From the NCBI GenBank assembly GCA_003535475.1, contig DOHC01000273.1, positions 1 through 10,562 on the forward strand: a stretch of DNA of 10,562 nt. The letters run 5' to 3'. The notes under the pieces were generated by a model. The model was not told the origin of the DNA. It saw nothing but the letters and a program-made list of their open reading frames with translations, and ran no database searches. Both the position numbers and the translations under genes were made by a program. How positions within the stretch are numbered: the first letter of the stretch is position 1; each line of letters begins with the position of its first letter. The DNA is from Nitrospiraceae bacterium (lineage in GTDB: Bacteria > Nitrospirota > Thermodesulfovibrionia > Thermodesulfovibrionales > UBA1546). Below are positions 1-6,789 of this stretch, piece by piece.

Positions 1-112
1 TAAGTAAAGCCACACACCCTCACCCTTGCCTCTCCCGTCAAGGGAGAGGGGACTTAAGAATCGCCCCTCCCTTGATGGGAGGGGATTAAGGGGAGGGTGT
101 TTAAATGTGTCC
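1..112. repeat. Inverted doublet of palindromic repeats (REP/BIME-like)
   Basis: Two related hairpins sit head to head around a central CTTAAG at 53-58. The first has stem CCTCTCCC (29-36), loop GTCAA and GGGAGAGG (42-49). The second has CCCCTCCC (64-71), loop TTGAT and GGGAGGGG (77-84). The reverse complement of 59-112 follows the same order as 1-58: CACCCTC, a spacer, the hairpin, then CTTAAG. The two units differ inside the stem, and the difference is matched on the opposite arm, so each hairpin still pairs. No coding potential is seen. It is most likely a chromosomal palindromic repeat family. Confidence 0.7.
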
Positions 113-137
113 TTACTTTTAAACTCCTTAGTAAGTA

Positions 138-172
138 ATCCCCCCTAACCTCCCTTTAAAAAAGTGGGGGAT
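138..172. repeat. Short inverted repeat downstream of the PIN toxin gene
   Basis: ATCCCCC (138-144) pairs with GGGGGAT (166-172) around a spacer containing CCTCCCTTTAAAAAAG. It lies beyond the stop codon of the minus-strand PIN gene, so it could form a hairpin at the end of that transcript. There is no clear U-run typical of an intrinsic terminator, so it is listed as a repeat only. Confidence 0.4.
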
Positions 173-199
173 GTATCCACACAATTCAGTGAAGGATTC

Positions 200-616
200 C
201 TAACGGAGCAGACGTGTTTTTCGCTTTAAAATATTCCAGTATTCCCTTGGATTAATAATTTTTATCCCTTTGTATTTTTTCAGAATCAACAGGTCTTCAT
301 CCCCTGTGATGATAAACCCGGCATTGCCTCGCAAGGCAGTACCGATAATTGCAATATCGCTTTTATCACGGCAGACGGAAACATCGAGGGGCTCCGGCAC
401 AACTATCTCTGCGGTGTCTTTCAAATATCCGATAATAGCCTCAACAGTGTCCGGCGGAAGTTTAATTTTATTCATCAGCGCTTTGCGCATCTCCGAAAGG
501 ATATGCTCACTCAGAATAACAGTGTGGCCCGAAAGACATACTTCAAAAAGCTCGGCGCACAAACCTCTTGAGGCAAAAGCGGCCAGAATGACATTCGTGT
601 CTAAAACGATTTTCAT
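200..616 (-). CDS. PIN-domain toxin (COG1569-like family)
   Basis: This is a 138-residue PIN-domain protein, expected to be a Mg2+-dependent single-strand RNase acting as the toxin of a type II TA pair. The N-terminus MKIVLDTNV carries the first acidic residue (D6). Further PIN acidic positions are E42, D84/D87 in RDKSDIAI, and D106/D108 in TGDEDLL. The length and the TGDEDLL motif fit the family annotated as putative toxin-antitoxin system toxin component, PIN family, rather than short classical VapC. Its start overlaps the antitoxin stop by four bases (ATGA, 613-616), indicating translational coupling. RNA target and activity are not visible; the family assignment is firm. Confidence 0.9.
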   Translation of the reverse strand: MKIVLDTNVILAAFASRGLCAELFEVCLSGHTVILSEHILSEMRKALMNKIKLPPDTVEAIIGYLKDTAEIVVPEPLDVSVCRDKSDIAIIGTALRGNAGFIITGDEDLLILKKYKGIKIINPREYWNILKRKTRLLR

Positions 617-831
617 GAGACGGTTTTAAAAATATCCTCGTCCGTCAATAATCCCCGCGCTTCGGCAAACGGCAGCACCTGGTTTCTCAATTGCTGAAAT
701 CTCTTTACGGCAAGATAGCGAGTTACCGCATCCCTGATAATCTCGCTTTTGGACGTTTTCTCTGCCTTCACTACGCATTCCAATTCCTTCTGCAATTTCT
801 CGGGCAGTCGTATCGTAATCGTATCAGCCAT
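613..831 (-). CDS. Ribbon-helix-helix (CopG-type) antitoxin
   Basis: This 72-residue protein begins MADTITIRLPEKLQKEL, the beta strand and first helix of a ribbon-helix-helix DNA-binding domain, followed by TSKSEIIRDAVTRYL as the second helix. Such proteins dimerise, bind their own operator, and use the C-terminal part (here about residues 45-72) to block the toxin active site. It is the first gene of an operon with the PIN toxin, overlapping it by four bases. AGGAG at 844-848 (minus strand) is its likely ribosome site, although the 12-base spacing is long. A strong sigma-70-like promoter lies just upstream, so autoregulation by this protein is the natural expectation. Confidence 0.88.
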   Translation of the reverse strand: MADTITIRLPEKLQKELECVVKAEKTSKSEIIRDAVTRYLAVKRFQQLRNQVLPFAEARGLLTDEDIFKTVS

Positions 832-863
832 ATTTTTTGTACACTCCTTCCACTATGTAAGAC

Positions 864-892
864 ATTGTAACACAAAAAGGATAGCGTGTCAA
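864..892 (-). promoter_or_regulatory. Sigma-70-type promoter of the RHH/PIN operon
   Basis: On the minus strand TTGACA (892-887) is followed after exactly 17 bases by TACAAT (869-864), a near-perfect vegetative promoter about 33 bases before the antitoxin start. On the plus strand the -10 region contains the spaced direct repeat TGTAA-GACAT-TGTAA, a candidate operator for the RHH antitoxin; that last point is inference. Confidence 0.75.
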
Positions 893-912
893 AGAAGGGC
901 GTCCACAGAAAA

Positions 913-967
913 GTAGCCGCAGGCTTTAGCCTGCGTATATTCTGCGCAAACTAAAGTTTGCGGCTAC
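913..967. repeat. Inverted doublet of GTAGCCGC palindromes
   Basis: Two 23-base units face each other. The first reads GTAGCCGCAGG..TTTAG..CCTGCG (913-935). The second, at 945-967, reads GTAGCCGCAAAC.. on the other strand. Each contains its own hairpin: CGCAGGCT-TT-AGCCTGCG and CGCAAACT-TT-AGTTTGCG. The units differ at a GG/AA pair in one arm and the matching CC/TT pair in the other, so pairing is preserved. The right end supplies the stop codon of the neighbouring aminotransferase gene. Confidence 0.8.
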
Positions 968-2067
968 AACATATTCCTGGTGGCCGACCTGATTGTCTCG
1001 GCTATCTTTTTGATGGCAGCTTTTTCGAGTTCGGGGTACATCGGCAGGGAAAGGACTTCTCTGGTTGCCCTTTCAGTAACAGGGAAATCTCCTTCTTTAT
1101 AACCAAGGAATCTTAGAGCCTCCTGCAGGTGAAGCGGAATCGGATAATAAACAACGGATGCAATACCTTCTGCCTTTAATTTCTCCTGAATAATATTCCT
1201 CTTGGGAGTCATGACCGTATACTGGTGATATACGTGATAGAAGCCGTCCTTTTCCACAGGGCATTTTACAACGCCTGACAGAAGTTTTGTATAAAGCCCG
1301 GCATTCTGCCTTCTCTTCCGGTTGTATTCATCAATCCGCTTAAATTTCACGAGCAATATTCCGGCCTGTATCTCATCCAGCCTGCTGTTAAATCCGATTG
1401 TCTCATGTTTGTATGCTCCCTTGGAGCCGTGATTCCTTAATTTCCTTATATTGTCGGCAACAGCAAGGTCGTTAATCGTTACTATGCCTCCGTCGCCGTA
1501 AGCGCCGAGATTTTTGCTCGGATAAAAACTAAAACAGCCCGCATCCCCGAAACTTCCGGCTTTCTTATCCCTGATAGAACTGCCGAATGCCTGGGCGCAG
1601 TCTTCAATTATTTTAAGGTTATGCTTCTTCGCTATTTTCTGAATTGAATCCATATCAGCAGGATGGCCGAATATATGCACCGGGATAATAGCCTTTGTCC
1701 TTGAAGTAATCTTTTTTTCTATCAGGCTGACATCTATATTCAGAGATTCGGGCTCTATGTCAACGAATACGGGGATTGCGCCTGTATAGAGTATCGCCTC
1801 GGCAGTGGCAAAAAAAGTGAACGGCGTTGTGATAACCTCGTCCCCTTCTCCTATGCCAAGCGCGTCAATGCTCAGGTGAAGCGCGTCCGTGCCTGAAGCA
1901 ACGCCAATCGCAGAAGAGACATTATGGTAATCCGCAATCTTCTTTTCAAATTCAGCAACCTTAGGGCCGAGGATATACTGCGAACTCTCCAGCACCTCTG
2001 TGAGCATGTCAAGGACCTCTCCCTTAATCTCGGCAAATTCCTTTTTCAGGTCTATCATTGGAACCAT
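964..2067 (-). CDS. DegT/DnrJ/EryC1/StrS-family PLP-dependent sugar aminotransferase
   Basis: This 367-residue fold-type I PLP enzyme is expected to transfer an amino group, usually from glutamate, to a 3- or 4-keto nucleotide sugar. The sequence shows MIDLKKEF near the start, [14 protein letters not shown] (cofactor phosphate region), [22 protein letters not shown] with Asp156 facing the PLP nitrogen, and [14 protein letters not shown] with Lys185 as the Schiff-base lysine. [14 protein letters not shown] and the C-terminal [11 protein letters not shown] complete the family pattern. The dehydrogenase gene immediately upstream, two bases away, suggests a coupled oxidation and amination at C3, as in GnnA/GnnB (UDP-GlcNAc3N for lipid A) or WbpB/WbpE. 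Translation may start at Met4 instead. The stop codon lies inside a palindromic repeat, but the length is normal. Confidence 0.9.
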   Translation of the reverse strand: MVPMIDLKKEFAEIKGEVLDMLTEVLESSQYILGPKVAEFEKKIADYHNVSSAIGVASGTDALHLSIDALGIGEGDEVITTPFTFFATAEAILYTGAIPVFVDIEPESLNIDVSLIEKKITSRTKAIIPVHIFGHPADMDSIQKIAKKHNLKIIEDCAQAFGSSIRDKKAGSFGDAGCFSFYPSKNLGAYGDGGIVTINDLAVADNIRKLRNHGSKGAYKHETIGFNSRLDEIQAGILLVKFKRIDEYNRKRRQNAGLYTKLLSGVVKCPVEKDGFYHVYHQYTVMTPKRNIIQEKLKAEGIASVVYYPIPLHLQEALRFLGYKEGDFPVTERATREVLSLPMYPELEKAAIKKIAETIRSATRNML

Positions 2068-2069
2068 TC

Positions 2070-2993
2070 TTATTTCCCCAAATCCTTTCTTATCTTCTCT
2101 GTTATATCAAGCGCTACCTTCAGCGCATTCCTGCCCTCTATGCCTGAGACCATTGGATTTCTCCTCTCTTTCACGCACCCGATAAAATCAATAAGCTCTT
2201 CTTTCAGCGGCTCTTTTTTCTCAGGCCGTATTATATCAGAAGATAGACTGTCTCCTTTTTTAGAGTAAACCCTCACCTCATGATTCTGATAATCAATATG
2301 TATGAATGAATCTTCCTGAAAAATCTTAAGCCTTCTCTGTTTTTCAGGCGACAACCGGCTTGCCGTTGCAATGGCTGCGCACCCGTTCTCAAATTCAAGC
2401 CAGACCTTTGCAACATCTATCTTATCCGTAAGCACGCTTGCGCCTCGCGCCCGTATCTCCTTCACAGGCGAAGCCGCAAAACCAAGCATAATATCTATGT
2501 CGTGTATCATCAAGTCCAGCGTTATATCTATATCAGTGCTCCTGCCGGTAAAAGGCGACACCCTCTCAGACTCAAGGAACCGGGGATTTTTTATCAGCCC
2601 TGACACAGCAATCACAGCAGGATTATATCTCTCAACATGCCCGACCTGAAGTATGCACTTCTTTTTTTCAGCTTCATTTATGAGTTCATCCGCTTCAGCC
2701 ACGCTCACTGTTATCGGCTTTTCTATCAGAAGGTCTTTCCCTGCCTTTATGCAGTCCAGCGCTATTTTGTGATGCAGAATTGTGGGAGTGACAATGCTCA
2801 CAGCATCAAGCTCATTAATAATATCTTTGTAGTCAGAATATGCCTTGCAGTTATACTTGGCAGCAAGGACTTTTGCCTTTTCTTCATCAATATCAATGAG
2901 AGCTATAAGTTCTGCATCTTCTATCTCTGAATATATCCTTGCATGGTGCTGTCCCAGATAGCCAACTCCTATAACTCCTACTTTGACAGACAC
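2070..2993 (-). CDS. Gfo/Idh/MocA-family NAD(P)-dependent sugar-nucleotide dehydrogenase
   Basis: This is a cytosolic oxidoreductase of 307 residues from the GTG chosen here. An N-terminal Rossmann fold opens with [12 protein letters not shown] (GxGxxG at residues 9-14). The family signature [10 protein letters not shown] (Glu91-Lys92-Pro93) and DLMIHDIDI (His164-Asp165) supply the usual substrate-handling residues. The motif [11 protein letters not shown] is typical of the members found with lipid A genes, such as UDP-GlcNAc 3-dehydrogenase GnnA; WbpB-like activity is the alternative. It is followed two bases later by the aminotransferase gene, so the two probably act in sequence on one UDP-sugar. 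An upstream ATG at 3053 would add 20 residues read through a palindromic repeat, and is rejected because AAAGGAG lies five bases before the GTG. Confidence 0.88.
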   Translation of the reverse strand: MSVKVGVIGVGYLGQHHARIYSEIEDAELIALIDIDEEKAKVLAAKYNCKAYSDYKDIINELDAVSIVTPTILHHKIALDCIKAGKDLLIEKPITVSVAEADELINEAEKKKCILQVGHVERYNPAVIAVSGLIKNPRFLESERVSPFTGRSTDIDITLDLMIHDIDIMLGFAASPVKEIRARGASVLTDKIDVAKVWLEFENGCAAIATASRLSPEKQRRLKIFQEDSFIHIDYQNHEVRVYSKKGDSLSSDIIRPEKKEPLKEELIDFIGCVKERRNPMVSGIEGRNALKVALDITEKIRKDLGK

Positions 2994-2998
2994 AAAAT

Positions 2999-3005
2999 CT
3001 CCTTT
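2999..3005 (-). promoter_or_regulatory. Shine-Dalgarno site fixing the GTG start of the dehydrogenase
   Basis: AAAGGAG on the minus strand is five bases upstream of GTG at 2993-2991. The resulting protein begins directly at the Rossmann strand, as is usual for the family. Confidence 0.8.
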
Positions 3006-3016
3006 AACTTGTAATT

Positions 3017-3036
3017 CCCTGTAGCTTGCTACAGGG
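3017..3036. repeat. Perfect 9-bp palindrome with TT centre
   Basis: CCCTGTAGC (3017-3025), TT, GCTACAGGG (3028-3036). It sits in the leader of the dehydrogenase gene, between its start and the longer repeat that follows. The form is that of a repetitive extragenic palindrome. A hairpin in the mRNA leader is possible but not shown. Confidence 0.65.
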
Positions 3037-3051
3037 TTACCTATGTATGTC

Positions 3052-3116
3052 ATTGTCCGGCTTGACCGGACAATCCAGAATAAAAGAAACTGGATTCCCC
3101 GATCAAGTCGGGGAAT
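3052..3116. repeat. Inverted doublet of CTGGATT..TCAAG..AATGAC palindromes
   Basis: Hairpin one is ATTGTCCGG (3052-3060), loop CTTGA, CCGGACAAT (3066-3074). Hairpin two is ATTCCCCGA (3094-3102), loop TCAAG, TCGGGGAAT (3108-3116). The complementary loops and flanking CCAG/CTGG show that these are inverted copies of one unit. Three stem positions differ between the copies and all three are compensated in the other arm. This is a BIME-like intergenic element; repeats of this kind are widespread in Nitrospirota and former Deltaproteobacteria (general knowledge, not checked here). The rest of 3117-3292 shows only a degenerate CTGGATACCCCGCATC trace at 3150-3165. Confidence 0.8.
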
Positions 3117-3292
3117 GACGATGTGTTTTGTATAATTTTCTGGATACCCCGCATCCTTACTGCGAGATAATTATTTTGAATTGCCTGATATTTTGCACTA
3201 AACATAGATTTTAGGGCAAGGGCGGAGAGGACTTGAAAGCTTCGGGAAGGTGAATTTTACCTTGATTTTTATTGTGGAGGGGATTATATTTC

Positions 3293-5452
3293 ATGAAAGA
3301 CTACATTAGATATTTGAGGGATGAGATGCGATATTTCATAAAAATTATTCTCGCAGTTGTTTCTATTACATTCCTGTTTGCCGGATTATCCCACGCCGAG
3401 AAAGTTACCTTTGTAAAAGAATACACCTATCAGGCAAGCGAGCTTGACAGCAAGGCGTCATGCAGGACTATTTCGCTTGAGATGGTAAAGAGACTGCTTC
3501 TTGAAGAACTCGGCACATATCTGATAAGCGAGACAGAGGTTAAAGATTTCAAGCTCACGAAAGAGCAGATAAAGACTTACAGCGCAGGAATAGTAGGCGC
3601 AGAGATTACAGAGGATAAATGGGATGGAAAGACATACTGGCTAAAAGCAAAGGTCTCGGCAGACCCCAAGGATGTTGCCAAATCATTAAAGAAAATAATG
3701 GATGACAAGTTTAAAGGAAAAGAACTTGAGGAAATAAGGAAAAAGGCTGAGGAACTGACAAAAGAAGTGGAGAGGCTAAATATAGAACTTGCTAAAGCTA
3801 TTAATAAACAGCCAAGCAAGAAAATTCAGCAGGAATATAAAGCAGCGATACAGGGGTTGACTGCGATTGAGTGGTATGACAAGGGGTTCAATTACACAAT
3901 AAAAAAAGAATATGATAAGGCAATAGAGGCATATTCCAATTCTATTGCCTTAAACCCAAATAATGCTAAGGCTTACCGCTATCGCGGGTATGCCTATGCT
4001 GATAAAGAACAACATGACAGGGCAATTGAGGATTATAATAAGGCTATTGCATTAGATCCGAATGATGCCTATGTCTACTCCGTTCGTGGACATGCCTATT
4101 CTAACAAAGGACAATATGATAAGGCGATTGAAGATTATAATAAAGCAATTGTATTAGTCCCGCTACAATGGGGGGATAACTCTTCTTTTATTTTACCTGG
4201 CTACTACTATTTTCGTGGCTTTGCCTATGATAAGAAAGGACAATATGACAAGGCGATCAAAGATTACAATAAGGCGATTGCAATAGACCCGAATGGTAGC
4301 TCTGCCTACCACTTTCGCGGGCGTTCCTATGCTATGAAAGGTCAATACGACAGGGCTATTGTGGATTATAGCAAGGCAATTATATTAACACCGAGTTACG
4401 CTAATGCCGAAACCTACTACGAACGCGGGATTGTCTATGCTGGCAAGGGACAATATGACAAAGCGATTGAAACTTTTAACAGGGTGATAGAGGATTACAA
4501 TAGGGCAATTATTGCGGATTATAACAAAGCAATTGCATTAAACCCAAATGATGCCGACGCATACCTCAAGCGTGGGTTTGCCTATGCTAAGAAAGGACAA
4601 TATGACAAGGCAATTGAGGATTATAATAAGGCTATCGCATTAGAAAATACAAAAGAAAAAAGGTTTGTTATAGAGGAAGAAACAACTGCTAAGAGTGGAA
4701 ATGTTATAAACAAAGACGATGTTATCTTTGACTTCAAACCGACAATTGAATATTTGGGCCCGTTAGAAGCTGATACCTCTTTAATCGTAGAACTGGAGGG
4801 AAGCACATCAGGGTTAAAACCTGTCAATGACCCTGCATTAATTAAAAAACTTGAAGAAGAAACACGCGGCTTAGTTAAATACAAATCTGATGAGGATGAA
4901 TTGGCAGCGTTGAATAGCATAGACTTGTCTGGATTGCCTGATAAAGGGTCAACGGAAAATTATAATATCGATAATGCCGCAACATTACAAGACGAATGGG
5001 ATAATGCAACACCTGTTGGGTCAACGGAAAATTATAATATCGATAATACCGCAACACATACAAAACGCCCTGAGTTTATCGACCCGTTTGAACCCGTGCG
5101 ATCTGAAAAGGTAGTTCTTCTCTTCTATGCCTACCTCAGTCGTGGGGAGGCGTATGCTAAGAAAGGACAATATGACAGGGCAATTGCGGATTATAATAAG
5201 GCAATCGTATTAGACCCGAATAATGCCGAAGCCTACACTGGTCGTGGAGTTGCTTATGCTAAGAAAGAACAATATGACAGGGCGATTGAGGATTTCAACA
5301 AGACAATTGCATTAGACCCGAATAATGCCTCTGCCTACCTCGGGCGTGGAGCTGCCTATTTTCTATCAGGGAATAAAGGCAGGGCGATTTCTGATTTTCA
5401 GAAGGCGTGTGATATGGGAAATGAGAAAGCGTGCGTTGCAAAAAACTTTTAA
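3293..5452 (+). CDS. Exported TPR-repeat protein with a split repeat array
   Basis: This is a 719-residue secreted or periplasmic scaffold, probably mediating protein contacts. A signal peptide runs to about residue 35 (hydrophobic IIL..VVSITFLFAG, cleavage after SHA). Residues 36-133 form a small alpha/beta domain ending in KTYWLKAKVSADPKDVAKSL, reminiscent of FlgT N-terminal-type domains (inference). Residues 137-170 are a charged coiled coil. Seven TPRs of 33-34 residues fill about 191-451, with consensus AYxxRGxAYxxKGQYDKAIEDYNKAIALDPN. A low-similarity linker spans 452-605, and three more TPRs follow (609-711), the last ending Sel1-like in KACDMGNEKAC. GGAGGGG at 3276-3282 supports this start. 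ATG at 3326, with GAGGG five bases upstream, is equally credible and gives a more typical signal peptide. The partner is unknown. Confidence 0.85.
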   Translation: MKDYIRYLRDEMRYFIKIILAVVSITFLFAGLSHAEKVTFVKEYTYQASELDSKASCRTISLEMVKRLLLEELGTYLISETEVKDFKLTKEQIKTYSAGIVGAEITEDKWDGKTYWLKAKVSADPKDVAKSLKKIMDDKFKGKELEEIRKKAEELTKEVERLNIELAKAINKQPSKKIQQEYKAAIQGLTAIEWYDKGFNYTIKKEYDKAIEAYSNSIALNPNNAKAYRYRGYAYADKEQHDRAIEDYNKAIALDPNDAYVYSVRGHAYSNKGQYDKAIEDYNKAIVLVPLQWGDNSSFILPGYYYFRGFAYDKKGQYDKAIKDYNKAIAIDPNGSSAYHFRGRSYAMKGQYDRAIVDYSKAIILTPSYANAETYYERGIVYAGKGQYDKAIETFNRVIEDYNRAIIADYNKAIALNPNDADAYLKRGFAYAKKGQYDKAIEDYNKAIALENTKEKRFVIEEETTAKSGNVINKDDVIFDFKPTIEYLGPLEADTSLIVELEGSTSGLKPVNDPALIKKLEEETRGLVKYKSDEDELAALNSIDLSGLPDKGSTENYNIDNAATLQDEWDNATPVGSTENYNIDNTATHTKRPEFIDPFEPVRSEKVVLLFYAYLSRGEAYAKKGQYDRAIADYNKAIVLDPNNAEAYTGRGVAYAKKEQYDRAIEDFNKTIALDPNNASAYLGRGAAYFLSGNKGRAISDFQKACDMGNEKACVAKNF
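4946..5056 (+). repeat. 72-bp-period direct repeat within the TPR gene linker
   Basis: A 39-base stretch at 4946-4984 recurs at 5018-5056 with one mismatch, 72 bases (24 codons) apart. It encodes GSTENYNIDNAAT and then GSTENYNIDNTAT. Being in frame and nearly identical in DNA, it is a recent internal duplication in the non-TPR linker. Confidence 0.85.
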
Positions 5453-5498
5453 ACATAGGTAGTCAAAAATTGAATCTCTCATTTTTTTCTAAACTGTT

Positions 5499-6275
5499 AT
5501 GAATAAGAAAGATTTTGTAATGTCCTTAGAGGATGCAGGTTATCGCAATTGTTGGCTTGCTTATTTCGACATTTTGGGTTTCAAAAAAGTTGTTGAAGAA
5601 GCTCTCACCCAACCTACGGCTCCTAATGCCTTGTTTGTGATAAGAAATAATTATGAAGACGCGCTTTCAGAATTGAATGCCAGTGATAGAGAAAATCTCC
5701 ACTGCGCTTGGTTTTCTGATACTTTCATTATTTTCACGCCAGATGAGTCTCTTCAATCCTTCATTAATATAATACGTCTTGCAGAAAACTTCTTTATCAA
5801 GTGTATTGGACGTGAAGTCCCTTTAAGAGGAGCTTTATCGCTTGGCTTATTCTCTTATGAATATGCGCTTAATAAGGGAATATATTTGGGAGATGTTTTG
5901 ATTGATGCATATGCCTTTGCAGAAGCTACTGACTGGATAGGGTTTATATTAACACCTTATGCCATAGAAAAAGCTTATTGTCTCAATTTTTATCCGGAAA
6001 GGAATGGGTATAGAACAACATATAAACATAAAAGTCGAAATAGGAAAATACCGATGAAAAAGCTTAAAGATGATCAGATTGTAGCTTTTGTGCCCCGTTA
6101 TGGACGAGCACACCCCCTTTATCCTAATCATCATCCGTTAACACCCGTCTTAATTGCAATGCAGAGAAAGGCACCACTGAAGGAACAACGTAAATATATC
6201 AGAACCATAAATTTTTTTGATTGGTGGTATCGGGTCAGGGTTAAGAGAAAAGAGATTGGCAGGTCAGATCTTTAA
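5499..6275 (+). CDS. Uncharacterised protein with nucleotide-cyclase-like motifs
   Basis: This is a 258-residue cytosolic protein with no signal peptide or membrane segment; I do not recognise a named family. The order of motifs resembles the class III nucleotidyl cyclase fold: AYFDILGFK (D24 in the FxDIxGF position), FSDTFIIF (D74 at the second metal position), VPLRGALSLGLF (the RxGI strand) and YLGDVLIDAYAFAEA (where GxxVNxAxRL would stand). In that last motif the usual Asn and Arg appear as Asp and Phe, so classical cyclase catalysis is doubtful. The C-terminal third is basic (KHKSRNRK, RVRVKRKE). It follows the TPR gene by 46 bases and may be cotranscribed. No good ribosome site precedes the ATG; Met8 is an alternative start. 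Function is unknown. Confidence 0.75.
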   Translation: MNKKDFVMSLEDAGYRNCWLAYFDILGFKKVVEEALTQPTAPNALFVIRNNYEDALSELNASDRENLHCAWFSDTFIIFTPDESLQSFINIIRLAENFFIKCIGREVPLRGALSLGLFSYEYALNKGIYLGDVLIDAYAFAEATDWIGFILTPYAIEKAYCLNFYPERNGYRTTYKHKSRNRKIPMKKLKDDQIVAFVPRYGRAHPLYPNHHPLTPVLIAMQRKAPLKEQRKYIRTINFFDWWYRVRVKRKEIGRSDL

Positions 6276-6352
6276 TTTTGATATTTTCACTTAATATTTT
6301 TAACTTTTCTCCCCCCCCATCCTCTCTCTCATTCTGCTTATGAAATAAAAAG

Positions 6353-6445
6353 GACAGGCACATTTTTCATCCCAGTTAGAGAATACCCTCAGGGTTTAAT
6401 TGTGAGTTCTCTAACGGGATTCATCTGCTGCGGGAAGTCGGTAGG
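6353..6445 (+). repeat. Dispersed module-boundary repeat, copy A (interrupted)
   Basis: The left part GACAGGCACATTTTTCATC (6353-6371) and right part TGCTGCGGGAAGTCGG (6426-6441) together match the repeat found at four further sites downstream. They are separated by a 48-base hairpin element. It precedes vapBC by about 120 bases and marks the left edge of the TA train. The remainder of 6276-6561 contains a C-run at 6311-6318 and no gene. Confidence 0.75.
6372..6419. mobile_element. 48-bp hairpin insertion with 6-bp target duplication
   Basis: CCAGTTAGAGAA (6372-6383) pairs with TTCTCTAACGGG (6407-6418). Including flanks, the stem is 14 bp with a single bulged A. ACCCT-C-AGGGT lies inside the loop. 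TTCATC occurs on both sides (6366-6371 and 6420-6425), and removing the insert plus one copy restores the repeat seen intact elsewhere. This is a small non-autonomous palindromic element (MITE or REP type); no transposase is present in the window. Confidence 0.7.
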
Positions 6446-6523
6446 CCAGCTATTCGCCTTAATATGAAGATTTAAACTTATGACCGGACTACTTTTTTGC
6501 CCCTTGCAATCTTTTCCATAAAT

Positions 6524-6546
6524 AGTATATATTTTAAATATATACT
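6524..6546. promoter_or_regulatory. Candidate vapBC operator palindrome
   Basis: An 11-bp perfect inverted repeat with one central base has arms AGTATATATTT and AAATATATACT. It ends two bases before the ribosome site AAGGAGG (6549-6555) of vapB, so a bound VapB-VapC complex would block transcription. AbrB-type antitoxins typically bind such A+T-rich palindromes; binding here is inferred. Confidence 0.65.
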
Positions 6547-6561
6547 CTAAGGAGGTGTATT

Positions 6562-6789
6562 ATGAAGACTGCAAAGATATTCCGGAATGGGCAGAGCCAG
6601 GCGGTTCGCCTGCCAAAAGAATTCAGGTTTAAAGACGACAATGTTTTCATAAAGAAAGCAGGCAATGTGGTTGTGCTTATCCCGAAGAGCAACTCATGGG
6701 ACTCTCTTGTTAATAGTCTGAGCAAGTTCTCGGACGATTTTATGACAAAGAGGTCTCAGCCAAAAGTGCAATTGCGGGAGAAGTTATAA
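6562..6789 (+). CDS. vapB: VapB-type antitoxin (SpoVT/AbrB swapped-hairpin domain)
   Basis: This 75-residue antitoxin opens MKTAKIFRNGQSQAVRLPKEFRF, the hallmark of the AbrB-type looped-hinge DNA-binding domain of VagC/VapB proteins. KDDNVFIKKAGNVVVLIPK gives the remaining strands. Residues 46-75, WDSLVNSLSKFSDDFMTKR and the basic tail, should be the toxin-neutralising segment. An excellent ribosome site (AAGGAGG at 6549-6555) precedes the ATG, and an A+T-rich palindrome lies just upstream. Its TAA stop shares one base with the vapC start (TAATG), so the two are coupled. Confidence 0.92.
   Translation: MKTAKIFRNGQSQAVRLPKEFRFKDDNVFIKKAGNVVVLIPKSNSWDSLVNSLSKFSDDFMTKRSQPKVQLREKL

Noticed and set aside
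270..629. 119-codon plus-strand frame antisense to the PIN toxin
   Set aside because: It mirrors the real minus-strand gene, has no ribosome site and no recognisable protein features.
2994..3053. N-terminal extension of the Gfo/Idh/MocA protein from ATG 3053
   Set aside because: It would be read through a palindromic repeat and adds residues before the Rossmann strand. AAAGGAG five bases ahead of GTG 2993 gives the expected family start.
4621..5063. Minus-strand frames within the TPR gene linker
   Set aside because: Serine-rich and tyrosine-repeat translations are antisense shadows of the repeated plus-strand codons.
6372..6425. Integron attC site (GTTAGAG and CTCTAAC resemble the core sites)
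   Set aside because: The cores are in the wrong order (GTT before AAC), do not fit GTTRRRY and RYYYAAC, and the other four repeat copies lack them. No integrase is visible.
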